This document shows positions 53,020 through 62,826 of a stretch of 64,000 nt of DNA, one piece after another. The stretch is from Pseudomonas denitrificans (nom. rej.) (GTDB taxonomy: Bacteria > Pseudomonadota > Gammaproteobacteria > Pseudomonadales > Pseudomonadaceae), in the NCBI RefSeq assembly GCF_008807415.1, contig NZ_CP043626.1:6796501-6860500 (forward strand), written 5' to 3'. The notes beneath the pieces were generated by a model that saw only the letters and a list, made by a program, of their open reading frames with translations, was not told the DNA's origin and searched no databases. Position 1 is the stretch's first letter, and each line of letters starts with the position of its first letter. A program made the translations under genes and the position numbers.

Positions 53020-53305
53020 CTGTGGTCTCCGTTCTTGTTGTTGTCGCGAAAGGGCACCACGCCGCCTTCCGCTCTGTTGACGGTCTTTGCCGTCGTCGAG
53101 TCCGCTGCTCCCGCCGTTGCGCCTGGGCAGTCGGCGCTGAAATATTCGGGGTTGGGAGGCGGCTCGTTGGCGATGCTAACGGGCTAAGCTTTCGCCAGGC
53201 TTTCAGTCGCCTTTCGCAGTGATTTCAGCGAATTTCCCCCATTCACAGTGGCGCGCGGATGGGTAAACTGCCGGCCCGAACCTGTAGTCCGAGGGGTAGA
53301 AACGC
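53020..53305. promoter_or_regulatory. Divergent promoter region opdH-tctCBA / tctDE
   Basis: The 286-bp gene-free region between divergently transcribed units must hold the TctD-controlled promoter of the porin and transporter genes. I see no repeat or clear operator; the 3' half near tctD is AT-richer and ends in GAGGGG, the tctD ribosome-binding site. Confidence 0.5.
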
Positions 53306-53977
53306 GTGCGAATCCTCCTGGTTGAAGACCATCCGCAACTCGGCGAAAGCGTCGCCCAGGCGCTCAAGGGCGCCGGCTGGACCGTGGACCTGCTGCAGGA
53401 CGGCGTGGCCGCCGACCTGGCCCTGGCCAGCGAGGACTACGCGCTGGCGATCCTCGACGTCGGCCTGCCGCGGCTGGACGGCTTCCAGGTGCTGGCGCGC
53501 CTGCGCGAGCGCGGCAAGACCCTGCCGGTGCTGATGCTCACCGCCCGTGGTGAAGTGCGCGACCGCGTGCACGGCTTGAACCTGGGCGCCGACGATTACC
53601 TGGCCAAACCCTTCGAACTCACCGAGCTGGAAGCACGGGTGAAGGCCCTGCTGCGCCGCAGTGTGCTGGGTGGCGAGCAGCAGCAGCGCTGTGGCGAGCT
53701 GGTCTACGACCTCGGCGCGCGGCGCTTCACCCTGGCCGAGCAGGCGATGAACCTGACCTCCCGCGAGCAGGCCGTGCTGGAGGCGCTGATTGCCCGTCCG
53801 GGGCGGGTGATGAGCAAGGAGCAGTTGGCGGCGCAGGTGTTCGGCCTGGATCAGGACGCCAGCGCGGACGCCATCGAAATCTACGTCCACCGCCTGCGCA
53901 AGAAGCTCGAAGGCAGCTCGGTGCGCATCGTTACCTTCCGCGGCCTGGGCTATCTGCTCGAGGCCCAGGATGGCTGA
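53306..53977 (+). CDS. tctD: TctD response regulator (OmpR family)
   Basis: The 223-aa regulator starts at GTG, eight bases after GAGGGG. The receiver domain (~1-115) has the acidic pair E7/D8, phospho-acceptor Asp51 (LAILDVGLP) and the KPF lysine. The winged-helix domain (~125-220) has YVHRLRKKLEG and a RGLGYLLE end. Together with TctE it would activate opdH and tctCBA when tricarboxylates are present. Its 3' end overlaps tctE by 8 bases. Confidence 0.92.
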   Translation: MRILLVEDHPQLGESVAQALKGAGWTVDLLQDGVAADLALASEDYALAILDVGLPRLDGFQVLARLRERGKTLPVLMLTARGEVRDRVHGLNLGADDYLAKPFELTELEARVKALLRRSVLGGEQQQRCGELVYDLGARRFTLAEQAMNLTSREQAVLEALIARPGRVMSKEQLAAQVFGLDQDASADAIEIYVHRLRKKLEGSSVRIVTFRGLGYLLEAQDG

Positions 53978-55376
53978 ACGGCGCTGGGTGCTTCCCGGCA
54001 CGGGCAGCCTGCGCGGGCGCCTGCTCTGGCGCCTCGGCGGGCTGCTGCTGGTGCTGCTGCTGATCGGTAGCGCGGCCACCTACTGGCGTGCCCGGCACGC
54101 GGCCGACATCGCCTATGACCGCACCCTGCTGGCGTCGGCGCGGGACATCGCCGACGGCCTCTACGCCAGCGACGGCACCCTGCGCGCCAACGTGCCCTAC
54201 GTGGCGCTGGACAGCTTCGAGTACGACAGCGCCGGGCGCATCTTCTACCAGGTGATCGATCCGCAGGGGAAGATGATCTCCGGCTACGAGAACCTGCCGG
54301 CGCCACTGCCGACCACGCCGCGCACCGACGATTACCCGGCATTGGCCAAGTTCTACGACGCCACCTACGAAGGGCAGGGCGTGCGGGTGGTCAGCCTGCT
54401 GCAGCCGGTGAGCCAGCCGACGGTCAACGGCATGGCGGAAATCCGTGTCGCCGAAACCATGGGCGCCCGCGAGCGGCTGGCGCGCAACCTGCTCGCCGAT
54501 ACCCTGCTCAACCTCGCGTTGTCGGCCATCGCCGCGCTGATGATGGTCTGGTACGCGGTGAGCGCCGGCCTGCGCCCGCTGGACCGTCTGCGCGAGGCGG
54601 TGGAGGAGCGCCAGCCGGACGATCTGCGGCCGTTGCCGGAAGTCCGCGTGCAGAAGGAGCTGCGCCCGCTGGTAGCGGCGCTCAACCACTTCACCGTGCG
54701 CCTGCGCGGGCTGTTCGACCGCCAGTCGCAGTTCATTGCCGAGGCGTCCCACGAGCTGCGTACCCCACTGGCAGCGCTCAAGGCGCGGCTGGAGCTGGGC
54801 CTGCGCGAGCAGGACCCGCAGCAATGGCGTGCGACGCTGGTCGACGCCGTGCAGAACACCGACCGGGTGACCGGGCTGGCCAACCAGCTGCTGTCCCTGG
54901 CGCGGGTGGAAAGCGGCGCTCGCGCCATCGCCGAAGGTGCGGGGGAGCGCCTCGAGCTGGGCCAACTGGCCCGCGAGCTGGGCCTTGCTCTGGCGCCGCT
55001 GGCGTATTCGCGCGGTGTGGCGCTGGCGCTGGAGGCGGACGAGCCGGCCTGGGTGAAGGGCGATCCGACCCTGCTCAACGAACTGCTCAGCAACCTGGTG
55101 GATAACGCCATTGCCCATGCCCCGGCGGACGGCAACGTGATCATCCGCGTGCGCTCGCCGGCCGAGCTGGAGGTCGAAGACGACGGCCCCGGCATCCCGC
55201 CGGAGGAACGCGACAAGGTGTTCCGCCGCTTCTACCGCCGCCGCCAGCAGGGCACCGGGCTGGGCCTGGCCATCGTCGGCGAGATCTGCAGTGCGCATCG
55301 TACGCGCATCGAGCTGGGCCAGGGCGAACTGGGCGGGCTGCTGGTGCGGGTGACCTTCCCGGCGGAAAACGCCTGA
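53970..55376 (+). CDS. tctE: TctE sensor histidine kinase
   Basis: The 468-aa membrane kinase has one helix near 18-36, a periplasmic sensor domain (~40-175, 2CSK_N type) and a second helix (~178-198). It continues with a HAMP-like linker, HisKA with His261 in EASHELRTPLAAL, and a HATPase domain with N box NLVDNAIAHA, G1 DDGPGIP and G2 GTGLGLAI. It senses citrate-like ligands (by family) and phosphorylates TctD, with which it is translationally coupled. Confidence 0.92.
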   Translation: MAERRWVLPGTGSLRGRLLWRLGGLLLVLLLIGSAATYWRARHAADIAYDRTLLASARDIADGLYASDGTLRANVPYVALDSFEYDSAGRIFYQVIDPQGKMISGYENLPAPLPTTPRTDDYPALAKFYDATYEGQGVRVVSLLQPVSQPTVNGMAEIRVAETMGARERLARNLLADTLLNLALSAIAALMMVWYAVSAGLRPLDRLREAVEERQPDDLRPLPEVRVQKELRPLVAALNHFTVRLRGLFDRQSQFIAEASHELRTPLAALKARLELGLREQDPQQWRATLVDAVQNTDRVTGLANQLLSLARVESGARAIAEGAGERLELGQLARELGLALAPLAYSRGVALALEADEPAWVKGDPTLLNELLSNLVDNAIAHAPADGNVIIRVRSPAELEVEDDGPGIPPEERDKVFRRFYRRRQQGTGLGLAIVGEICSAHRTRIELGQGELGGLLVRVTFPAENA

Positions 55377-55381
55377 GCCAT

Positions 55382-55414
55382 AAAAACGAAACCCGCCGGT
55401 AAGGGCGGGTTTCG
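55382..55414 (-). terminator. Rho-independent terminator between tctE and the HDOD gene
   Basis: CGAAACCCGCC (55387-55397) pairs with GGCGGGTTTCG (55404-55414). The minus strand then reads TTTTTA, so it ends the HDOD transcript; it probably also stops tctE transcription on the other strand. Confidence 0.88.
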
Positions 55415-55431
55415 GGTGGTACGGCGTGAAC

Positions 55432-56268
55432 TTACTGCAGCATGCTCATCGCCGCTTCCATGGCGGCGGAGAGGTCTTCGTCTTCCTTCACGTCTGCCTT
55501 CGGGTCCAGGCCCAGTTTGGCGAAGGCCGGAATGGTCGCCCAGTCCAGTTCGGTGTAGGGGTGCTGGCTGCCCAGGTAGCTCTGCAGGGTGGCTACCTGG
55601 ACGATGTCCACGTAGTCGACCTTGGCCGAGTCGCGGCTGAAGTCCAGGTGCTGGCCCGGCACGGCGGCGATCGGCGCCGGGAAGTCCCAGGCCTTGAGGA
55701 TGCGGTCGCCGATGACCGGGTGGATGCGCTCGATCACATGGTTGAGGCTGATGGAATCGGCCAGCAGTTCGCTGTGCTCCTCGGCGTAGGTGAGGATCGG
55801 CAGCACGCCGATCTGGTGCACCAGGCCTGCCAGGGTCGCCTGATCCGGCGCCAGGCGGGTGTAGTGGCGGCACAGGGCGTGGCAGATGCCGGCGATCTCG
55901 GTGCTCTTGTTCCACACCTCGCGCATCTTGCGGTCGACCACGTCGGAGGTGGCCTGGAACATCTGCTCCATGGCAAGACCGGTGGCCAGGTTGCAGGTGT
56001 AGTTGATCCCCAGGCGGCTGATCGCCATCTGCAGGTCGGTGATTTCCTTGTTGGTGCGCAGCAGCGGGCTGTTCACCACCTTGATGATGCGCGCGGTCAG
56101 GGCAGCGTCGTTGCCGATCACCTTGGCCAGATCCTGGATGCTGATGTCCGGGTCTTCCGCCGCTTCACGGACGCGCAGGGCGACTTCCGGCAGCGTCGGC
56201 AGCACCAGCTCATCGTTGTCGATGGCCCGCAGCAGTTCCTGTTGTACTTTTTCGGCAAGCTTGCTCAT
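55432..56268 (-). CDS. HDOD-domain signalling protein
   Basis: The 278-aa cytoplasmic protein is built mainly of an HDOD domain (~20-215), a non-catalytic relative of HD phosphohydrolases. Visible landmarks are LPTLPEVALRVREAA, DAALTARIIKVVNSPLLR and ALCRHYTRLAPDQATLAGLVHQIG. Such proteins take part in signal transduction, often tied to c-di-GMP or stress pathways, by unknown biochemistry. The C-terminal ~60 residues (YTELDWATIPAFAKLGLDP) are family-typical and acidic at the end. It follows ygfZ by 45 bp on the same strand; the counterpart in P. aeruginosa is PA0758 by position. Confidence 0.88.
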   Translation of the reverse strand: MSKLAEKVQQELLRAIDNDELVLPTLPEVALRVREAAEDPDISIQDLAKVIGNDAALTARIIKVVNSPLLRTNKEITDLQMAISRLGINYTCNLATGLAMEQMFQATSDVVDRKMREVWNKSTEIAGICHALCRHYTRLAPDQATLAGLVHQIGVLPILTYAEEHSELLADSISLNHVIERIHPVIGDRILKAWDFPAPIAAVPGQHLDFSRDSAKVDYVDIVQVATLQSYLGSQHPYTELDWATIPAFAKLGLDPKADVKEDEDLSAAMEAAMSMLQ

Positions 56269-56313
56269 GAAGTGTCCTTCAGGGAAAGCCGGGCTCCCCG
56301 CCCGGCACGAAAT

Positions 56314-57249
56314 TCAGCGCTGGATCTCGCGGTCGCTGTCCAGAACGTAAGGCAGGTCCAGCAGATGCAGGGGCTGGTCCTCGCCCAGGCGCACGTTGCC
56401 GTCGGCAGCGGCGTCGTCCTGCAGCACGGCGAGCAGCTCCACGCCATCGGCCGCGCGGGCGGCCAGTACCACTTCGCCGACGCTGGTGGAATGCACCGGC
56501 GAGAACAGCTCGCGGCCCGGCTCCGGCAGTTCGGCACCATCGAGTTTCAGGCGCTGCAGGCGGCGCTTGAGGCGGCCCAGGTACTGCATGCGCGCGACGA
56601 TTTCCTGGCCGGTGTAGCAGCCCTTCTTGAAGCTCACGCCGCCTACGGCCTGCAGGTTGATCATCTGCGGGATGAACAGCTCGCGGGTGGCGCCGAACAC
56701 CTGGCCGACCCCGGCGCGAACCTGGCCGAGCAGCCAGTCGTTGAGTTCGGCGTGGGGCAGGCGGGTCTGCAGCAGGTCGGCGATGGCGGCGGCGCGTTCG
56801 GCCGATGCCCAGAGTTCGACGCGGCCCTGGCCGAGACCGATGGCGATCAGGCCCTCGACCCGCGCTACCTGGTCGGCTTCGCCGGAGAGGCTCAGGCCCA
56901 GTTCGGCGAGGACAGCGTCCGCACCGCTCAGGCCGAAGCGCGCCCACTGGGTGCTGTCATCGGAGAGGGTGGCCTTGGAGAACACCGCGTACTTCTTCAG
57001 GTCCGTCAGTTGGCTGTCCAGCAGGTCGTTGGCCATGGCCAGCAGGAAGCCTTCGCCTTCGGCGAGGATGCGGAAGCTGGAGGTCATGCGGCCCTTGGGC
57101 GTGCAGCGGGCACCGAGGCTGGAGTATTCGGCGTTCAGGTAATTGAGGTTGCAGGTCAGCTGGCCCTGGAGGAATTTGGCGGCGTCCGCGCCACGGACGG
57201 CGAGAATCCCTTCGTGATTGAGTTCGGTGTAGAAAGCAGAGTCGGTCAT
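56314..57249 (-). CDS. ygfZ: YgfZ folate-binding Fe-S cluster maintenance protein
   Basis: The 311-aa protein starts MTDSAFYTELNHEGILAVRG; 11 further codons upstream are rejected. It has the GcvT-like N-terminal fold (~10-210) and the defining motif KGCYTGQEIVARMQY (~210-225) with the functional cysteine. YgfZ helps assembly or repair of certain Fe-S enzymes with tetrahydrofolate. It is divergent from sdhE, a pairing kept in many γ-proteobacteria. Confidence 0.93.
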   Translation of the reverse strand: MTDSAFYTELNHEGILAVRGADAAKFLQGQLTCNLNYLNAEYSSLGARCTPKGRMTSSFRILAEGEGFLLAMANDLLDSQLTDLKKYAVFSKATLSDDSTQWARFGLSGADAVLAELGLSLSGEADQVARVEGLIAIGLGQGRVELWASAERAAAIADLLQTRLPHAELNDWLLGQVRAGVGQVFGATRELFIPQMINLQAVGGVSFKKGCYTGQEIVARMQYLGRLKRRLQRLKLDGAELPEPGRELFSPVHSTSVGEVVLAARAADGVELLAVLQDDAAADGNVRLGEDQPLHLLDLPYVLDSDREIQR

Positions 57250-57419
57250 CACGATTCGCTGGAAGAAAGTTAGGGGCCTCATGATAGAGCTCAGGCCCAG
57301 CCTTGTCAGCGGGTGCTGGGTGAGCCGAGCATGCGTATAATGCCGCTCGGCTCGCGCCGTCCGTCGACTTCGCGAGCGTTCCGATGTATTTGCTCGCAGT
57401 TATTCGAGGGAACCCGCAG

Positions 57420-57674
57420 ATGAACGACGAAACCGAACTCAAACGCCTTTTCTGGCACAGCCGCCGCGGCATGCTGGAACTGGACGTCCTGCTGGTGCCT
57501 TTTGTCCAGGAAGTCTACCCGGGCCTGCCCGCCGACGATCAGGCGCGCTTCCGCAAGCTGCTGGAGTGCGAGGACCAGGACATGTTCGGCTGGTTCATGC
57601 AGCGCGGCGAGCCGGAAGATGCCGACCTGCGCATCATCGTTCGCATGATCCTGGACCGTGTCCAGCCGAAGTGA
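57420..57674 (+). CDS. sdhE: SdhE flavinylation factor for succinate dehydrogenase
   Basis: The 84-aa protein is exactly the family length. The start [20 protein letters not shown] contains the RGxxE motif (R16-G17-x-x-E20) needed for covalent FAD attachment to SdhA; the rest forms a small helical bundle ([15 protein letters not shown]). An in-frame ATG at 57384 would add 12 residues but lacks family support. It overlaps ygfX by 17 bases. Confidence 0.93.
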   Translation: MNDETELKRLFWHSRRGMLELDVLLVPFVQEVYPGLPADDQARFRKLLECEDQDMFGWFMQRGEPEDADLRIIVRMILDRVQPK

Positions 57675-58078
57675 CCCCTTCGAGTGCCGCTGGCAGCCGT
57701 CCATCGGTTTGCTGGCGGCCTACCTCGCCGCGCAATGCTGCGCCGTCCTGGCGCTGCTGCTCGCGGACATTCCCCTTCACTGGAAAACGCTCGGCCTGAG
57801 CCTCTGCCTGCTGCATGCGTGCCGGGTTGTGCCTGGGCGGATTCTATTGCGCGCGCCGGATTCGGTGCGTGCGCTGCGCCACAACGCCGAGGGCTGGCAG
57901 TTGTGGAGCGAGCGGGAAGGGTTTCAACCCGTGCAGCTGATGCCGGACAGCCTGGCGCTGCCCTCGTTGATCGTCCTGCGTTTCCGTCGTCCTGGTGACC
58001 GGCTGGCGCGCAGCGTCTGCGTACCTTCCGACGCCCTGGCGCCGGAGTTGCACCGGCGCCTGCGGGTGCGGCTGCGCT

Positions 58079-59695
<1,617 letters not shown>

Positions 59696-59886
59696 ACCCG
59701 GCTCCACAAAATGGCGCCCTAGTATATAGAAGGGGGCCACGGCACAATACTGGCGAACCGATGACACCGAAGGCGCGTGAGGTGGGGCGGCAGTCGCAGG
59801 GCGGGAAGCTTTCTTCCCCGCTCAAGCCGGTCCGGCAGGCGCCAGGGGTTGCGTCGAAGTCATTGAACGATCACGGCAAATCACCG

Positions 59887-59913
59887 GAACTTTTTCAGGC
59901 GTTCCGGTTCGAA
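59887..59913 (+). promoter_or_regulatory. Possible second AlgU-type promoter upstream of algU
   Basis: GAACTT (59887-59892), 16 bases, then TCGAA (59909-59913). The -35 box is perfect for σE-type factors, the -10 box is only partial. P. aeruginosa algU has several such promoters. Confidence 0.4.
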
Positions 59914-60070
59914 CGCGGAATACCCAATCAACTTTGCGCGCAGATTGACATTGCGCGGAAGGGGAGCGGGTGTTCCGCCCGGTGCAGTTGAATTTGACGG
60001 GCTTCGGACGCATGTCGGGGTCCGATTGCCGCAAATGTGAAAAAACTGTGCGGCGCATGCTTGGAGGGGA

Positions 60071-60097
60071 GAACTTTTGCAAAAGACCCGAGTCTAT
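60071..60097 (+). promoter_or_regulatory. AlgU (σE-type) autoregulated promoter of algU
   Basis: GAACTT (60071-60076), 16-base spacer, TCTAT (60093-60097), about 60 bp before the algU start. It matches the P. aeruginosa algU proximal promoter as recalled, and the GAACTT-N16/17-TCTGA σE consensus. Confidence 0.85.
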
Positions 60098-60156
60098 CTT
60101 GGCAGGACGATTTACCAGGGTGCTCGAAGCTCCTCCAGGTTTTCAGAGGAGCATTC

Positions 60157-60741
60157 ATGCTAACCCAGGAACAGGATCAGCAACTGGTTGAACGGGTACA
60201 GCGCGGAGACAAACGGGCATTCGACCTGCTGGTGCTGAAGTACCAGCACAAGATTCTGGGTCTCATCGTGCGATTCGTGCACGACGCGCAGGAAGCCCAG
60301 GACGTTGCACAGGAAGCATTCATCAAGGCGTATCGCGCCTTGGGCAACTTCCGGGGCGACAGTGCCTTTTATACCTGGCTGTACCGTATCGCCATCAACA
60401 CCGCGAAGAACCATCTGGTTGCGCGCGGTCGGCGGCCGCCGGACAGCGATGTCACGGCAGAGGACGCGGAGTTCTTCGACGGCGATCACGCCCTGAAGGA
60501 CATCGAGTCGCCGGAAAGAGCCATGCTGCGGGATGAGATCGAGGAAACCGTCCATCGCACCATCCAGCAGCTGCCCGATGATTTGCGCACGGCCTTGACC
60601 CTGCGCGAGTTCGAAGGCCTGAGTTACGAAGATATCGCCACCGTGATGCAGTGTCCGGTGGGGACCGTCCGCTCACGGATATTCCGTGCGCGGGAAGCGA
60701 TCGACAAAGCTTTGCAGCCTTTGTTGCATGATGAAGTCTGA
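60157..60741 (+). CDS. algU: AlgU (σ22/RpoE) extracytoplasmic stress sigma factor
   Basis: The 194-aa ECF sigma factor starts MLTQEQDQQLVERVQRGDKR, with AGAGGAG six bases before. Region 2 (~20-90) includes YQHKILGLIVRFV and DVAQEAFIKAYRAL; region 4 (~130-185) includes LPDDLRTALTLREFEGLSYE and the HTH GTVRSRIFRAREAIDKAL. It directs envelope-stress and alginate genes and its own operon, and is held by MucA. The upstream in-frame extension is rejected. Confidence 0.97.
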   Translation: MLTQEQDQQLVERVQRGDKRAFDLLVLKYQHKILGLIVRFVHDAQEAQDVAQEAFIKAYRALGNFRGDSAFYTWLYRIAINTAKNHLVARGRRPPDSDVTAEDAEFFDGDHALKDIESPERAMLRDEIEETVHRTIQQLPDDLRTALTLREFEGLSYEDIATVMQCPVGTVRSRIFRAREAIDKALQPLLHDEV

Positions 60742-60772
60742 TACAGCGGCAGAAGCCAAGAGAGGTACCGCT

Positions 60773-61357
60773 ATGAGTCGTGAAGCCCTGCAGGAGTCGC
60801 TGTCCGCGGTAATGGATAACGAAGCGGATGAGCTTGAGCTGCGGCGTGTGCTTGCAGCCTGCGGCGAGGACGCCGAATTGCGGGCCACCTGGTCCCGTTA
60901 CCAACTGGCCCGTGCAGTGATGCACCGCGAGCCGGCCATGCCCAAGCTGGACATTGCCGCCGCCGTGTCCGCCGCGCTGGCCGATGAAGCCGCACCGGCG
61001 CCGCGCAGCCGCAATCCGTGGCGCAACGTCGGCCGCCTGGCCGTCGCCGCCTCGGTGACCCTGGCTGTGCTGGCCGGTGTACGCATGTACCACCAGGATG
61101 ACAGTGTCGCCAACGGCCTTGCCCAGCAAGGTGCCACCCCGCAGATCGCCTTGCCGCAAGTGCAAGGCCCGGCGGTACTGGCAGGCTACACTCAGGACGA
61201 GGCGCCGCAGGTGATCACCAATGCCCAGGGCGGGCAGACCACCTGGCATGAGCAGCGTCTTCCGGGTTACCTGCGTCAACACGCGCAGCAGTCCGCCGTC
61301 AGCGGCACCGACAGCGCCCTGCCTTATGCACGCGCCGCGAGCCTGGAAAGCCGCTGA
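60773..61357 (+). CDS. mucA: MucA anti-sigma factor
   Basis: The 194-aa inner-membrane protein, full wild-type length, starts MSREALQESLSAVMDNEADE behind AGAGG. The cytoplasmic domain (~1-80) binds AlgU, a membrane helix spans ~88-105 (GRLAVAASVTLAVLAGVRM), and a periplasmic tail follows where AlgW/MucP proteolysis begins. No truncation of the mucA22 kind is present, so the strain should be non-mucoid at this locus. The gap to mucB is 21 bp. Confidence 0.97.
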   Translation: MSREALQESLSAVMDNEADELELRRVLAACGEDAELRATWSRYQLARAVMHREPAMPKLDIAAAVSAALADEAAPAPRSRNPWRNVGRLAVAASVTLAVLAGVRMYHQDDSVANGLAQQGATPQIALPQVQGPAVLAGYTQDEAPQVITNAQGGQTTWHEQRLPGYLRQHAQQSAVSGTDSALPYARAASLESR

Positions 61358-61378
61358 TTTGCGACCTTAAGGAGCGAC

Positions 61379-62323
61379 ATGCGCGCGACGACAGCACTGT
61401 TGTTCTTCCTCGGCGGTCTGCTGGCATTGCCAGTCCAGGCCGCCGATGCGTTGGACTGGATCAAGCGCCTCTCCGAGGCTGATCAGCAACAGAACTTCCA
61501 GGGTACCTTCATCTACGAACGCAGCGGAGCCTTCTCCACCCACGATGTCTGGCATCGTGTGGAGAGTGACGGCTCTGTGCGCGAGCACCTGGTTCAGGTC
61601 GATGGGCCGCGCCAGGAAGTGGTGCGCGTCGATGGCGCCACCCAGTGCGTAGGTGGAGGCATGTCGGGGCAGGCGTCGACCGGCGAGATGTGGCCGGCAC
61701 GCAAGCTCAACCCTGCCGATCTATCTACCTACTACGACGTTCGCGTCGCCGGCGAGTCGCGTATTGCCGATCGTCCGGCGGTGGTGCTGGCGGTGATCCC
61801 GCGTGACCAGCATCGCTATGGCTTCGAGCTGCACGTGGACAAGGAGACGGGCCTGCCGCTCAAGTCCCTGCTGCTCAATGACAAGGGCCAGATCATCGAG
61901 CGCCTGCAGTTCACCCGCATCGACATGGCAGCGCCGGATGACGGCGAGTTGCAGGCGAGCGCGGCCTGCAAGCCGGTGAAGGAAGCCAAGGTTGCCCAGG
62001 TGAAGACCAACTGGCATTCGGAGTGGGTGCCGCCGGGCTTTACCCTGAACAGTACGCTGCAGGAGCGCAGCCCGGTCTCCAATGACCAGGTCCTGTGCCT
62101 GGCCTACGGCGACGGACTGGCGCGTTTCTCGGTATTCCTCGAGCCGCTGCACGGCGCCAAGGTCGATGATGCCCGCACCCAGCTGGGCCCGACCACCGTG
62201 GTGTCGAGGCGGTTCGCCAGTGAAGATGGCGGCACCATGGTGACCGTGGTCGGCGAGATACCCAGTGGCACGGCCGAGCGCGTGGCGTTGTCCATGCGGC
62301 CAACGGGAGCCCAGCCACAGTGA
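61379..62323 (+). CDS. mucB: MucB periplasmic regulator (RseB-like)
   Basis: The 314-aa periplasmic protein has a signal peptide (MRATTALLFFLGGLLALPVQ, cleavage after QA near 21) and a two-domain RseB-like fold: a large LolA-like domain (~25-205) and a smaller domain (~225-310). It shields MucA's periplasmic tail from the site-1 protease and senses envelope damage. AAGGAG precedes the ATG. The stop overlaps the mucC GTG by 4 bases. Confidence 0.96.
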   Translation: MRATTALLFFLGGLLALPVQAADALDWIKRLSEADQQQNFQGTFIYERSGAFSTHDVWHRVESDGSVREHLVQVDGPRQEVVRVDGATQCVGGGMSGQASTGEMWPARKLNPADLSTYYDVRVAGESRIADRPAVVLAVIPRDQHRYGFELHVDKETGLPLKSLLLNDKGQIIERLQFTRIDMAAPDDGELQASAACKPVKEAKVAQVKTNWHSEWVPPGFTLNSTLQERSPVSNDQVLCLAYGDGLARFSVFLEPLHGAKVDDARTQLGPTTVVSRRFASEDGGTMVTVVGEIPSGTAERVALSMRPTGAQPQ

Positions 62324-62790
62324 TCCATGAGCGGGGTAGAGTGGTTGCGGTCGAGTCTGGTGCGGTCCAGGTCGAAACGCTGCGCCGCTCCACCTGCTCG
62401 GGATGTTCGGTCAACGCCGGTTGCGGCCAGGGTCTCCTGGAGCGGCTGGGGGTTTCCCAGGGACGCAGCCGAGTGCGAGCGCTCATCTCGCCGAACCTGG
62501 CTTCATCGAGTCTTAAGCCTGGCGATGAAATCCTGCTGGGCGTGGATGAAGACCTTCTGCTGAAAAGCGCCCTGCTTTTCTATCTTTCCCCGCTGATCGG
62601 GCTGTTCGCGCTGGCGCTACTGGCGGCGCGCCTCGATCTGGGGGAACCTCTCATCATCGTGGCCGGGCTGGCGGGTTTCCTGCTGGCCTGGCTGCTGGTG
62701 CGTCGCCATGCGCGACGCCATACGGATGATCCGGCGATGCAACCGGTTGTGCTGCGTGCGCTGGTCGGTGGGCCGCCCGGCCCTGTTTAG
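62320..62790 (+). CDS. mucC: MucC (RseC family) membrane protein
   Basis: The 156-aa protein starts with GTG overlapping the mucB stop. N-terminal soluble part has a cysteine cluster, TCSGCSVNAGCGQG, typical of RseC; two membrane helices follow (ALLFYLSPLIGLFALALLAA and LIIVAGLAGFLLAWLLV), then a basic tail. Its contribution to AlgU control is minor; RseC relatives have been linked to SoxR reduction. Confidence 0.93.
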   Translation: MIHERGRVVAVESGAVQVETLRRSTCSGCSVNAGCGQGLLERLGVSQGRSRVRALISPNLASSSLKPGDEILLGVDEDLLLKSALLFYLSPLIGLFALALLAARLDLGEPLIIVAGLAGFLLAWLLVRRHARRHTDDPAMQPVVLRALVGGPPGPV

Positions 62791-62826
62791 TGATCTTCCC
62801 AATCAACATCACGGGAGCTGTAGTCA

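Larger units (their letters stand above)
59696..60156. promoter_or_regulatory. nadB/algU divergent region
   Basis: The 461-bp gene-free region holds nadB and algU promoters. Besides the algU sites listed separately, no convincing gene is present; the in-frame extension of algU upstream of 60157 is not coding by family comparison. Confidence 0.6.

Noticed and set aside
60773..61357. Mucoid-type mucA mutation
   Set aside because: The frame is intact at 194 codons, with AlgU-binding, membrane and periplasmic parts all present.
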